From: Sclerodactyla briareus
Lineage: Eukaryota > Echinodermata > Holothuroidea > Dendrochirotida > Sclerodactylidae
Assembly (NCBI GenBank): GCA_026419785.1
Contig: JAODTK010002499.1
Coordinates: 124,001 to 188,000 of the forward strand
DNA: 64,000 nt
Direction: 5' to 3'
Under the pieces are notes generated by a model. The model saw only the letters and a list, made by a program, of their open reading frames with translations. It did not search any database and was not told the DNA's origin. The translations under genes were made by a program, and so were the position numbers. Of the stretch, positions 1 to 10,440 are shown piece by piece. Positions within the stretch are counted from its first letter, which is position 1. Every line of letters starts with the position of its first letter.

Positions 1-132
1 GCCAGATGCCATCGTTCGGGTCCCGCTCCACGTTGACCGCGATCCCCATAATGCACCCGCCCTCCTGCCGAGAAGCAATCGCAATCAGGACTTTCTGCTC
101 ACCCATGACTTCATACGTGATCCCAGCTATAC
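1..132 (-). CDS. Partial internal exon candidate, function unknown
   Basis: Read on the minus strand, a pyrimidine tract ending in TTCTTTCCAG lies just upstream of position 132. It is followed by 43 stop-free codons running off the window edge, entered after two bases of a split codon. Codons are rich in G and C at third positions (GTC, CTG, ATC, GTG), unlike the AT-rich flank. The predicted peptide includes ITYEVMGEQKVLIAIASR and ends near RDPNDGIW, alternating beta-strand-like hydrophobic residues with glycines. I do not recognise the family. The plus strand is also open here, so coding status rests on the splice acceptor and the base composition. No upstream exon is visible within the window; the gene, if real, would have 5' exons at higher coordinates and 3' exons before position 1. 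Confidence 0.38.
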
Positions 133-625
133 CTGGAAAGAATACCAGAGAAGGTTTGAACTTTTTTCAGGCTTGCTTGACTTTTACCTCAAGGACAACG
201 CATGATGATTTAAATAAAGGGGCTAATAGATGCTTGATGAAAACTGAATGCTTCAGTCCAAACAGGAAGTTCATAGGACGTTCCGTTACGGAGTTGCAGT
301 CTTCGAAGTTGTGTATGGAAGCATGTGTTTGCGCAAATGAACCAGGAATGCACATGCACAATAATGTGTCAAACTTGACAACCCTGGAAACATTATTTGT
401 TTTTCTAAGAATTCAAACTTTATTCACTTCGAAAAGCATTTAGTCTATGGGCAGAGGATTGCTGTATGAGTTGGTATGTGGTGATGATTACTTTTTGGTG
501 AGAGAATGACAACAGAAACTCTTGGTAAAATGTTGACTTATTCAACAAATGAAACAATGAAATCCATAACAAAATTTTGCCGTGTTGTCCATTGTATACA
601 TCATGCGTTATTAGCTCAAAAAACC
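133..625. other. Unassigned DNA, no feature seen
   Basis: AT-rich sequence with no recognisable gene or repeat. The plus-strand frame that stays open across 6-443 is mostly the opposite strand of the exon candidate plus chance extension, with no codon bias or known motif. Confidence 0.5.
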
Positions 626-631
626 ATCTAT

Positions 632-720
632 CGGTTGAGCTATTGGAATCTGCATGTCCCTCTCTATCTATCTTCTGTCCTGTCCTGTCTGTCTGTCCGT
701 CTGTCTAAACGATTGCCTTT
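632..720 (+). repeat. Conserved head plus (TCTG/TCTA)n microsatellite, copy 1 of a composite repeat
   Basis: A short conserved block containing TTGAGCTATTGGAATCTGC runs straight into interrupted TCTA, TCTG and TCCG tetranucleotides. The same order of head, microsatellite and core repeats recurs near 14990 in the same orientation and near 34620 and 54900 in the opposite orientation. This makes it one end of a dispersed element rather than an isolated microsatellite. Confidence 0.8.
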
Positions 721-2165
721 TTGCTCTCAAACATTATACTGCGATGATGGGTCGACCGAACTTGACAACAATGTTCATTGCCCATGGGACATGTTTTGTC
801 CTGTGAAGGTCAAAGGTCAACTGCCATTTAAGGGGCAATATATGCCAGTAATGTGTAAAATTTCAAATGTATCTCCTCCTAACAAATTTTTGTGTACAGT
901 GCTGATGTTCATTCACAATGATGGTCTAACAACCGTACTTTCGGGTGTTCAGGAATTTTTTGTTCGCCAGGGCCATTTTATTAAATTTCACACAATAGTC
1001 CTTGGAATGCATCTCCTCCCACAAAATCCGTTTGATGTTCTCAATAGTTACTCATAATGGTCCTTGGTAGAGGGCCTGGGGGTGTTCCGTAATTTTGGGC
1101 TCATGGCCCTGTTTGGGCCCTAGGGCCGTATTATATGAAACACCGTAAAATCTTGTATCTCCTACAATTTTGTTGCCAGGATGAAGGTTCAGCCATGATT
1201 GGTGGTCTATAGCCATTAGGTGCTCAGGGATTTGGGTCCCAAGTGCCCATGTGGGCCCTGGGGCCGCATCATGTGGAACTTTGCAAAATGCTTTCTCCTC
1301 CTACAAATTTCTGGCATCACAGTGCTGACATTCAGTCATAATGCTGGTTCTGAACAGCTGTCCTTTGGGGTGTTCAGGAATTTTGGTCCAAGTTCCCGCT
1401 TGGGCCCGTCAGCCCTTCCATAAAATTCGCCCAATGGTACTTGAAAGCATCGCCTACACAAGGCAATTGATTTTCTTTAAAGTTACATGTAATGGTCCTT
1501 GGTAAGAGGGGGGGGGGGCCATTGGGGTGTTTGGGGAATTTTGGGTCGGGGCCTATTTTGTTGAACAGGGCCCTAATGAAAGACTGCAAAATCTGTATTC
1601 GCCTGCAAATTGTGTTGCAACGTGCTGATGTTTGGTCATCATAATGGTCCGAAAGTTACTGCAGGGTGCCCAAGGATTTTTTTTTTTTGGGACCCAAGGC
1701 CCAGTGTAGCCCTGGTTTACATCATGTGCATACGCAAAGTGTTCTCTGTTTGAATTTTGATGCTAATTGCGACATACGGTTTTAAAACAGATGTTCCTTG
1801 TGAGTTTCCAGGGATGTTTCCCATGCACTTTGGGCAGAGGGCCAATCTGAAAATCAAGTCATTTACTTTGAATGCAACTCCTCCCACAAGTGTCAATTGA
1901 TTTTTACTTGTAATTCTACTTGGGTTGTGGCCAACTGGTGGTGTGTGTGAAACTTCTGGCCCGCGGCCCAATGTGGGCCATATGGCCCATAATGTGGAAG
2001 CATGCAAAATGCCTCTCTACAAGGATTGGTGTTAATTTTTAGTCATTATGAGATATAATAGCCGTACCTCCAAGTTTCCAGGAATTTGGAGTTGAGGCCC
2101 AGTGTGAGCCCCAAGGCCCATCTTGTGCACAAGCAAAATGCTTCTCATCCTACCAATTTTATTGC
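721..2165 (+). repeat. Imperfect tandem core repeats of the composite element, copy 1
   Basis: After a GTCGACC block and one AAGGTCAAAGGTCA site, the sequence becomes a run of diverged units. Recurring phrases are GGTGTTCAGGAATTTTGG, TTGGGCCCTAGGGCC, TCTCCTACAAATTT and GTGCTGATGTTCAGTCATAA. Subunits are roughly 130-150 bp and group into a longer period of about 430 bp. Open frames here (for example 506-1057) are by-products of the repeat. The pattern of head, ACRG-type microsatellite and tandem core resembles the pearl/Helentron-associated non-autonomous elements known from bivalves and other marine invertebrates; that assignment is inference. Confidence 0.75.
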
Positions 2166-3480
2166 ATAGTGTTGATCATAATGATGTATAGCCATACCTA
2201 CAAGACTTTCTGGCAAAAGTTGTTAAAGGGGCATATAAACTATCATGTGAAAAAACTGCCCCCTCGTTTGTTTAAAAAATCTGCAAAATGCTTTTCCCTC
2301 TACAAATTTAGTGGATACATGGATCTCTGTCAGCATTATCACAGAATGATGGTAAACTGTGGTTCGGGAGTCAAGGTACAGATATCATTGAAGGCTATTC
2401 TTAAAAATAGTGCATAGTTCCATGAATTATCGGAATAAATTGTGTTGATTCGTCCTAGTTATTGTCTGAAGCATTTCTTACAACTAAAATAGACCATTTG
2501 TGATAAGCTGAGACATTCGATAGCCAGGTGAATTAAATTTATAAATGGCAGGTGCCTTCGGTACCATATTGTAACCTTATTAACTATTATTTTGCATGCA
2601 TGTCACATTCATCACCCAGTATAACAGATTGACTTCATTGACTGTATTCCATTCCCTGAAATCCCCCAATTCTAGCCCACATCTGTCTTCCATTTAGCTG
2701 ACGTGGGTCACCCTTCTCTGGTTCCATCCATTGCCTATTAATTCTAGAGCAAGACACAGAGAAGACCTTCTGTGTACTCTTGTACATAGCTGCCAGTGTC
2801 TTATTTTTTTGGAATGTGGAAGTTGGGGGAGGGACAACCTTGGAATGCTCATAAAATTATCATCACCGAGTGAGCCAGTGGAGTTGTATTATTAATGAGT
2901 ACATATAAAAAGGGTATGTGGTATGCAACCGTGCATTGGATGGGCCTTTTGAGAGGTTACTGGTATTTGATGGTGCATTAGGTCTGTAGTCCTGGTCAGT
3001 AGCAATGGACCTACCAGTTCTGGCAGAAGGTGGGCCATGGATTGGGAAAAAAAACCTGGCAGCCTGGCGTGATCTGGACCATTCAAAAATTGAACAATCC
3101 TGCTCTCCATACTCCTGAGTCATAAGAGTCATAACTGAGTTCATAAATTATTTCTTATGCCTTCTATGTGAGGGTGCACCTCCTTTGCCTATTTTTGTTC
3201 CAAGCATGTGACAACATATGTTATTCGCAGGTAGTCACTATTAGTCGATTGGTTCATTTTGCCAAATTTTTGTGATGGCCATTTGCAAACAAGTTACAGA
3301 GATTGACTACATGCCAGCATTCCTCTATTTTTGTTTTACAGACTCAGCCTTGTGGCTTCTGTCAGCGGCCTATTCTCCTCAGTATAAATTGGATAATCAT
3401 TTTTGTTCAGTATTAAATATGACCAGTTGGAAAACCCGTAGGGGATTCATCTAGTGGTCATTCCGATATTTCAAATTGAA
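2166..3480. other. Unassigned DNA
   Basis: AT-rich, with short unrelated open frames on both strands and no protein motif, inverted repeat or tandem array that I can support. The first 250 bases still carry phrases from the preceding core repeat (CTGCAAAATGC at about 2280) before similarity fades. Confidence 0.4.
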
Positions 3481-3740
3481 TTCATACACAAACGTTCCAC
3501 ACTGAACTGAGGACATCTTTGACAATGAAGGTCATGTAAAAGGGAACAATAAATAGGTCGTATGTGTGAAATGCCTTTTCCTCTCAATGGTCATGCTTGT
3601 GATGGAGGATGGCCTAATGAGTACCAAGTTTCATTGACTCTAAGAATTTTGGCCCTATGAAAATCAAGGTCAAAGGTCATAAAAAGGCATAATAGGCCAT
3701 GGTTTGAAATTGATTTTTTTTTTTTGGCCCTATAGAAACA
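3480..3740 (+). repeat. Fragment related to the AGGTCA-rich repeats
   Basis: Contains AAGGTCAAAGGTCAT near 3667 and phrases such as GAGTACCAAGTTTCATTGA typical of the other AGGTCA arrays in this window, then an 11-13 base T run. It is a single degraded unit with no periodicity of its own. Confidence 0.45.
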
Positions 3741-3844
3741 ACAGACAATACAGCAGAGATGCATGGTAGTTTGATTAAAGAGAAGTCATTGGGCCTAGGA
3801 CCTTCAATTCCCCCCCCCTTCCCCCCTGAGGGGAAACTCACCCC

Positions 3845-4050
3845 TCTATGCACCCCCCACTATGCACCCTCTGTGACGGCGAAAATTTGCAAAACGACTC
3901 AAACAGAATTAAGCTATGGTCAAGCTGGATGACCGTGAACTCAGCCACTCTATGCACCCCCAATCCATGCACCCTCTGTGACGGCGAAAATTTGCAACCG
4001 ACTCAAACAGAATTATCCTATGGTCAACAGCTGGATCCCGTGAAAAATAT
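3845..4050 (+). repeat. Two-copy tandem duplication, period about 105 bp
   Basis: Two adjacent units each start CTCTATGCACCCCC and contain CTCTGTGACGGCGAAAATT followed by ACTCAAACAGAATTA and a CTATGGTCAA block. The first unit runs from about 3845, the second from about 3951. They differ by a few substitutions and small indels. Confidence 0.8.
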
Positions 4051-4067
4051 GGTCAAGGATTCTAGTT

Positions 4068-4346
4068 TTGCCCCTCCAGCTCAAATTAGTTAATGTGTTC
4101 ATAGCTGTAACATCACTCATCTCGAGTGATGAGTCCAATTCCCACAAAACCAGCCAAACCTGTCCCACTCCCGCCCTTGAATCTGTTATCTCCCCTCCCC
4201 CCAGCAAGTCAAGCATGAATCCCATCACATGTGAAATTTGTTTGAATACTTTTAGATTTAGCTGGGGCCTGGTGCACCATCGTAACAAGCCACCACAACC
4301 AAACCCAAACCAACAAACCCCACTAGCGTGTAATCAAACAATATAG
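4068..4346 (+). pseudogene. Zinc-finger-like open frame, probable retroelement remnant
   Basis: A 92-codon stop-bounded frame, not starting at a clear ATG, ends in a proline- and asparagine-rich tail. Near residue 54 it contains CEICLNTFRFSWGLVHH. Two cysteines spaced by two, a phenylalanine, a leucine and a His pair make a C2H2-like finger with shortened His spacing. Similar lone fingers occur in ORFs of animal non-LTR and other retroelements (family knowledge). No RT or other domain follows within 1.5 kb, so a broken mobile-element gene is more likely than a host transcription factor. A chance finger is possible. Confidence 0.3.
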
Positions 4347-6160
4347 TATAGGGCCTAACCCTTGCACATATTAGGATTGTGTAGGACCTATTGCACGGCT
4401 GAGATCATGAATGACAAACATTGAGTAAATACTCTAAAAACTATGGAAATCTTACCCTGCTTGAAGTAGAGCTAGTAAAAGAGGAATATCTGAAGTATTT
4501 CTATTTTGACCTTGATCAATTATGTTCGCGAATATTCAGAACTTTTGTCAGAATAAACCGTTGGCCTAATCTAACTAAGCATATAAATACGCCCGTGCCC
4601 AATGTCTACTGGCTATCTAGCATCATCAGCTCCGACCAAACAGTATACAGTGAGTGCGATATGGTGTAAGTAATATTACCTTCATGTGAATGTTGCACTG
4701 TACATATTCTTTTGCCCATAGAAATCCAGTTCAACACGTAGAGAGACTATGAGTTGTATACACTTGCAGCAAATTGAGTTGCTGGGGTGCTTGGGTACCG
4801 AGTATTGGCTAGCTTTTTTGTATGCTCAAAGAAACTGAGTCGTCATCACATATACAAAGGCTCTTCTACGGTAAGCATATGATTTCTATGATCTTGCTTG
4901 AGTAGTTTCACAATATGATGAATGAATGGATATATTTTTATGTGCCATAAATAAGTACTGGGCTTACTGTCAGCATCCGAAAAAACACGGGGGCGGCGGG
5001 CGATTTCGCCCCCGAAAGTAAAAAAGGAGCTCCCAAAATCACATTTAGGGGCGAAAAAATGTCAAAATGTTGAGAAACGCTCCCGAAAAATTCGCCATTT
5101 AGCATTGGTAATTAGAGAACAATTAAAATATTATGATTTCTGTGAATTAAGATCGTTTTGTAAGACCGCTGTTTTTTTTTTCACCTTAAGGATCGCGTAC
5201 GTCGAATAAAACATTCCATAGGTATACACACAGTGAGTACTTGCTTAAATCTCCCACTCAGGCACATGTGTATGAGACCAGTAACAGGCTATATGTCGAG
5301 TTTACCACAAAGTAGGCCTGGCATGGCTCCTGTACTTGCGTACAAACCTTGATAGACATGTATACACTCTTGCTTACTGTACAACCAGAACCAATTGCCT
5401 CGCTACCTGAAAACATGACATACTTCATAACTAACTTTGTTCGAAAAATATTCCAAATACAATATCGATCATCTCTTAGCTACCAAAGAATTGGACCGTA
5501 AGGGCAATATCGATACTTCGATTGAATTCCCCTCAAAGATTGCATGGATTAGCGTGTTGTACGCACGTACACTCGCGACGCAGCGGTGCAGTGGTGGCCG
5601 CGCGAGCAGGATCGGCAGTATATTCTACCCACTTTAACCAGAATCAGGGTGATTTGCAGGAAAATTCTCAAATTTAGTTGGGAATTCTTAGCATTGGTTG
5701 ATGATTATTTAATCGTAGCACTGCCGAAACATGTGAAATTTATAGAATTCCTCACAAAAATGGTATGAGAGCAGGCTTCAAGGTGATTCGTGCCAAACCA
5801 AACCTAAAAACAGTCAAATCAAATGAAATTATGACCACAATTTCAGAAGATTGTTTGTGTGGCCTAATGTTAATTTTGCCTATGCTACAGTGTTGTATTA
5901 GGATACCCTTTTTCAATCTCAATTTTTAGATCGTATCTATCAATCCTCCCTTGTTACCGCAAGACATGGGTACAATATGACATGATTAGCACATGGACAA
6001 GTGCCCTACACTTCAGAAACAAGAATAGATTGATTGGAAAATCTCACAGAGATCAATAATAATAATTGTACCCCACAACAGGCTGCTATCGGAACTTGTC
6101 CATATAGGATTGGAAACTAGACCATTAACTGGATCGTAGTCCTCTCACTAATCAGGTTCA
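4347..6160. other. Unassigned DNA with a GC-rich hairpin block
   Basis: No gene is visible. At 4975-5095 a GC-rich block with GGCGGGCGATTTCGCCCCC forms imperfect palindromes and is set in AT-rich DNA; similar blocks lie near 22000, 26705 and 36060. The rest shows short random frames only. Confidence 0.4.
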
Positions 6161-6165
6161 CCTCG

Positions 6166-6301
6166 AAGAGGGAGGGGGGGGGGGGATGGTTCTGCCTGGG
6201 TGACTGTGGAATCCAATGTTCCACAGGGAACAGTCTTGGGCCCTCTTTTCTTCCTTGCTTATATTAAGGACCTCCCTGGAAATGTAATAGCTACTCCTGT
6301 T
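6166..6301 (+). pseudogene. Non-LTR reverse transcriptase fragment, left part
   Basis: Translated on the plus strand this reads AWVTVESNVPQGTVLGPLFF, then AYIKDLPGNVIA. That is the RT block in which SGVPQGTVLGPLLF is followed by YINDLP, located just before the catalytic aspartates in Jockey/CR1-type LINEs. A G run at about 6174-6184 disturbs the frame upstream. The reading stops abruptly where the inserted hAT-type element begins and resumes after it. Confidence 0.75.
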
Positions 6302-6986
6302 CAGGGATGTGGCTAGCCAAATTTTAGTGCTGGCTAACATCAGTACCAATTGCAGTCAATTGGCTAATCGAGTGACAATTATGGCATTCATTAAACATTA
6401 TTGCCTTGACCGTTGAATAGGAAAACTATCCACCTTTTTAAATACTGACACTTGTAAGATGGATAAGACAATTCAAGAACTTAAAATGTATAAGACCAAT
6501 AAAAAGTCTCAAAATACCATTAAAGGGAGGTATAGCACCAAATTAACGTGCAGGGCCGCATTATAAGTCCTAGCGGCAGATGGATAAAACTTGTTCATTT
6601 TCATGGTCTCTATAACTTCAAGAGTTTTCAGTCTTATACACAAAAGGCAAGGACTGGAAGTACTTTGTGGCTGGTGAGAACATCTTTCGAATTTTTTGCT
6701 GGTGCGTTGTAAGGACCGTTCCCGAGATAAGGTCGTAATGACAGATTGCAATCTCCTTATGTCATTCTGAGTAAGTGTCGATCAACCAAAAATATACACA
6801 CATGAAAGGGGGTTAGGAGTTAATACACGCTTCATGAAAAAACTATAAAAGTTAACTCAATGGCTCTGGTACCCCCAAGTTCATTATCTCAGGGCTGGTT
6901 GGCAAGGACCTAATTTGATGTGAGTACCAGTCGAGACGAGTGCTGGCTTACACAAACCAGCACTAACAGTGTTAGCTACATCCCTG
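6302..6986. mobile_element. Non-autonomous hAT-type DNA transposon, 685 bp
   Basis: The left end reads CAGGGATGTGGCTAGCC; the right end in reverse complement reads CAGGGATGTAGCTAAC. An AGTGCTGG subterminal block is shared by both ends. The element is flanked by an exact 8-bp direct repeat, CTCCTGTT, at 6294-6301 and 6987-6994. An 8-bp duplication with ends starting CAG is characteristic of hAT. No transposase is seen in any frame, so it is a deletion derivative or MITE. It interrupts the RT fragment, which dates it as younger than that LINE. Confidence 0.85.
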
Positions 6987-7250
6987 CTCCTGTTGCTTGT
7001 TGGGAGTGTTAGGTTTGCTGCTAGATTTTAGGATTCACACGCCACCTCTTACGGTGATGGCCAATCCTTTACCATTCTCGAACATCTTTGGGGAGGACTG
7101 CATGCTCGTGTACCTCCTGTCAATAGCGTACCTGGGCGTCAGGGCATGATGCGAATGCATTTCATCCCTTGAAAATTCCTTGAAACAACAAGAAATATAC
7201 CCCTTTCCTTGACTCTGTAGTAGTAGATCGACTTGAAATAACTTAGACCA
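6987..7250 (+). pseudogene. Non-LTR reverse transcriptase fragment, right part
   Basis: After the duplicated CTCCTGTT, the plus strand continues with a frame containing VRFAARF, a plausible relic of the RLFADD catalytic motif lacking one aspartate. Further on, MMRMHFIP resembles the MRFHPSKC block of Jockey-like RTs. Frames shift several times and similarity is weak beyond about 7200. Evidence is mainly position immediately after the split RT motif. Confidence 0.45.
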
Positions 7251-7349
7251 TGTGGCTTGAGCACACACCAGAACAGCCAGCCAGGCAGTCCATTGAGCCA
7301 TTATTGCTGATTGATGTTCATTTGGGTCTTCTAACTCTTCCCTCTGCAG

Positions 7350-7451
7350 GTGGTGTACCAGATCGGGAACGAGGTCGCCTCGGTCCCCGGATCCCGAGGT
7401 GAGGTAGACGACCTGACGGCCAAGCCCCCTGGTACCACAGAAGGGGAGTGA
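7350..7451 (+). CDS. Terminal exon candidate, function unknown
   Basis: A pyrimidine-rich acceptor (CTTCCCTCTGCAG, ending 7349) is followed by 33 codons and TGA at 7449-7451. The peptide starts VVYQIGNEVASVPGSRGEVD and ends in KPPGTTEGE. Codons are GC-ending, which contrasts with the surrounding transposon debris. A GAG|GTGAGG donor-like site lies inside at about 7396, so a shorter internal exon is an alternative reading. The hydrophilic, acidic end would suit a disordered C-terminal tail. I do not recognise the protein. The upstream exon would lie beyond the LINE and hAT insertions. Confidence 0.4.
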   Translation: MVYQIGNEVASVPGSRGEVDDLTAKPPGTTEGE

Positions 7452-7756
7452 GGTGCTCGAGGGGGGAGGGGGCGGCACAGCGTTGCTCTGGCACAAAGGC
7501 TTGTCGGGCCCTCCATGTGTTCCTCAATGATGACAGTCCGGTAGATTTGGGACCAAGCCCATTGGGACAGTCTAAGAGTCTGTTGGTCAACCCCCCACCT
7601 CAGGAAGCTGATATGAACGAGCATGTTCCTGCCCAATCGAGCCATGGTGGAAGCCAGCGTGACTCAAACCGTCTTACGCACTCTATTGGGTTGCCCTCTG
7701 GACCCCCAATTTTCAGTATTGGCATCCAAAGTGGGGACAGTGAACCCCCGCCTTGA
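7452..7756 (+). other. Open frame downstream of the exon candidate, possible frameshifted extension
   Basis: A 102-codon frame covers 7448-7756 in a different phase from the exon before it and begins without an ATG (GTG). From about residue 22 it reads like a disordered tail, with DDSPVDLGPSPLGQSK and SIGIQSGDSEPPP before the stop. Two G runs sit at the junction, so one miscounted G could join the two frames into one longer terminal exon. A 3' untranslated region is equally compatible. Confidence 0.25.
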
Positions 7757-7759
7757 GCT

Positions 7760-8180
7760 GGTCACTGCATTACTGGAAGATTGATTCTGTGACAATTAAA
7801 TGTAGGTTTTTGTCACCAACCATGATAATGGTAACAATAAATAACCAATTGGTGTGCGTAACATGTAGGGTAGGCCCATCAATTAGGCTGGACCCAATGC
7901 CATAGGCGCCTCATGACAATCAGCCCATTAGCAGAGGTAACATATTCTTGTGCAGAAGCCCTTGTCTTTGCAAGGAAAAACCAGCCAACCTATTCCACGG
8001 TTCAGCAACATCAGAAGAGAGGCAGATACCAGAGGCGAGCACAAATGTTTTCATTACCTAGTTATTCTGCATATCAAAATTTGGATCTCCAGCCTGAAGA
8101 TGTCACAAGGGAATGGAGAATTGAAAAGGGGAAAATAATAATGTACCATTCTTTACATGGCGCTAATATAACATAGTTAG
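7760..8180. other. Unassigned DNA
   Basis: No repeat or motif recognised. Two overlapping plus-strand frames cover 7913-8176, but neither shows codon bias, an acceptor site or a known domain. Confidence 0.4.
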
Positions 8181-8470
8181 TAAAGTATCAAAGCGCTGGG
8201 AGGCTATCACCCCCTGGTCATGGTAACTTGTCCCGAAGGTGCACACCTTGAGCTATACACTCCTGGCAACCGACAATGGTTGCCCCCCCACAATGTCCCA
8301 GGGGGACATCCACACACTGCTGCTGTAAGCAGGCACTCGGGATTACAAAGTTACATGTCGGAGGGATGCCAACAACGCCTGGGAGGAGAGGCAAAGCGTA
8401 AAGCAACTTGCCCAAGACGCACCGGAAAGGCCAACCGGCCGGATGAAAAGAATTCCCATCCATGGGAAGG
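8180..8470 (-). mobile_element. SINE-like remnant
   Basis: On the minus strand the segment includes GTCTTGGGCAAGTTGCTTTA, a phrase typical of tRNA-derived SINE bodies (TCCTTGGGCAAGGCACTT), and ends near 8190 with CAGCGCTTTGATACTTTA. That end matches the GCGCTTTGA tail shared with the SINEs at 40.2 and 44.7 kb. The tRNA-like head is not clear here. The two open frames on opposite strands (8218-8673) are consequences of the GC-rich SINE. Confidence 0.5.
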
Positions 8471-8994
8471 CAACCGGCATGGAGAATGGGAATCCTTTTT
8501 CCGTAAATGCCCCCTGATCTTCCCATGTGCAGAATGAGCCTTCTTTGGCTTTCTTTGTTAGTTACGGAATCCAAGATATCTGCTGGAAATTGTACTACCC
8601 AAAGGCAAATTTTCACCACAACAGTAAATTTTGTATTACTACCCAGGAAGTTCATTCTGAAGCATTTTTGCACACAAGGGAAAGAAGTAACATTCTCTGA
8701 AAGTTGCAGGTGTGTCTGTCTAAATTATAGGTCGTGTGTGGGGGGGATAAAACTGTGACACCTTCAGTTATCAAGTTTTATCTTGACATTGGTATATTTC
8801 TACTTTAAAGGTGTGTGTGGGAATCATGGTTCCAGCATAACAGTTTTTATACTTCAGTTGGAAGAGCGAGCGAGGGGGATGTGAATGTCATCTTACACCT
8901 GGATCCCTCTCGGTCACATGGTTGACGGTAAACGCCATCGAGGGCTATGCAGACGGCGCAGTGACCTCGTGTGAAGCCTGTATGTGATCATGTT
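8471..8994. other. Unassigned DNA
   Basis: Nothing recognisable. A short GC-richer stretch at 8880-9000 has no open frame longer than about 30 codons consistent with flanking splice sites. Confidence 0.4.
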
Positions 8995-9015
8995 GGGGTT
9001 TACCTGGCAGTGCAC

Positions 9016-9066
9016 TGGGGGGGGGGGGGGAAAAGGGGGATGGGGGGGGGGGAGATGGGGGGGGGA
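9016..9066 (+). repeat. G-rich low-complexity tract
   Basis: Runs of 8-12 G interrupted by single A or T. Capable of G-quadruplex formation in principle; run lengths in such tracts are also prone to sequencing error. Confidence 0.85.
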
Positions 9067-9069
9067 GAG

Positions 9070-10255
9070 TTGGAAGCCTCGCAGTCCGCTGGCGTGTATA
9101 TGGAATCATCTGAGACGGAAAAAACTTATGGACATGGTCAAACGTTCATAGAGATGGAGGCGGGAGGGGGGGGCCAGAGAATAATCACTGATGGATTTGT
9201 AGTGTCTCCATATACCTAAGCTGATGCCTGCTGCTGACGAAAAACGTTTGTGTGAGACATAATTAGGCCGCAAAGACAGGCAGTCGGAGGCGTTGTACAG
9301 AGAAGTTGTCACCTGCAATGAGCTATGTTGCTCAATAAGGGAAGGAATTATCATTTGACAAGCCAATAAGCTGGGATATGGTCCCCACTCCTCAAAAGGG
9401 TCTTATTACAACTCATTGTATGGGTCCAAATGGCTACACCTTCATGGGTATTTTTTGGCGCTTCATTTCAAACAGGCTGCCAGTTAAGGCCGTTTTGCCC
9501 ATTTCGTTGAACTTTAAAAAGAACACTGGGAAAATAGTATTTGCAAATATGATGGCTAAGACCAGTGCCTTGAGCCCTCGTGTAATTCCTGTCCTGGTAA
9601 CATTGTCTAGCAGAGTATTCATATTAGGTCAGGCCATCTACCCTCGGTATCCCATAACAATGAAGGGACATGCTCAATGAGGCTTATCGCTGCAGAGTGT
9701 GACACTTGTGAATAAGACGAGGCTTGATATAACGAGCATTTGTGTAAATTTTGAGTGTTTCACACATGGCAGAAGAATAATTTTGAGGTCACATTAAGGT
9801 TTTTTTGCCTGCTGCCCTTGTAATCTCCGTATATAAATTGCTATGATTTTCCATGGTTTCTGAGGTTTGTATTTTATACAGTCTGATATTGGAGATGTGC
9901 AGATGATGATGTTCTGGGTTGAGGTATAATACGTTTGATGTACCAGTACTTGCTATAACTAATACATTGATTCTATCATGTCAATAATCCCTGTCATTAT
10001 TGACGTTACCTTTGCCAATGTCCCAGGGTGGTGAGCAGAATGATTCCAATATGTGATAAAATAAAATATCATTGTATACATTTGGATAGCGTCAATTTTG
10101 GAACAGCGCCTAGCTGCAGCTAACTGTTCTTCTTCTCTCACCAATTTGCTTCTGAGACTCAACAACTGCTAGGACAGCACTCTTTCCAGATTGAGCATAA
10201 ATGGACAGCAGGGAAAAGTCTTGATTTTTGGCTCGCCTGAACTTTGTTCAAGGAG
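9070..10255. other. Unassigned DNA
   Basis: AT-rich. The plus frame 9378-9680 and the minus frame 9434-9622 overlap on opposite strands; the minus one is hydrophobic but lacks any family signature. No inverted ends or tandem units were seen. Confidence 0.4.
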
Positions 10256-10261
10256 AGACAT

Positions 10262-10440
10262 AGTTCCCCTTGTTGTGTGTGTGTCTGTCTGCCGGCTGTC
10301 TATCTGTCTGTCTTCCGTCCGTTCTCTGTCCCGTCTGGTGCGGTTCGTTATCTCATGAACCGTGAAAGCCATCATGTCTGGAAACCTTTTTGTGGGAGGT
10401 GCTGGGTGTGAAGAGTTTTGTCGATGTGCATCCACTTTTC
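10262..10440 (+). repeat. (TG)n/(TCTG)n microsatellite with flanking conserved block
   Basis: A GT run passes into TCTG, TCCG and TCTA tetranucleotides at 10275-10335. A block containing ATCTCATGAACCGTGAAAGCC follows. As in the 0.6-kb and 15-kb elements, a (TCTG)n block lies upstream of an AGGTCA-rich tandem array, here beginning about 430 bp later. It probably forms the head of the satellite-bearing element that extends to 13.8 kb. Confidence 0.6.

Noticed and set aside
506..1057. 183-codon plus-strand open frame as a gene
   Set aside because: It spans the microsatellite and the tandem core of the composite repeat, and equivalent positions in the copies at 15 and 33 kb are not open.
7035..7496. 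153-codon minus-strand open frame
   Set aside because: It overlaps the plus-strand RT remnant and the exon candidate, has no family motif, and contains proline runs from the G-rich tract.
8971..9219. Glycine-rich small protein
   Set aside because: The glycine codons come entirely from G runs of unstable length, with no signal peptide or flanking coding sequence.
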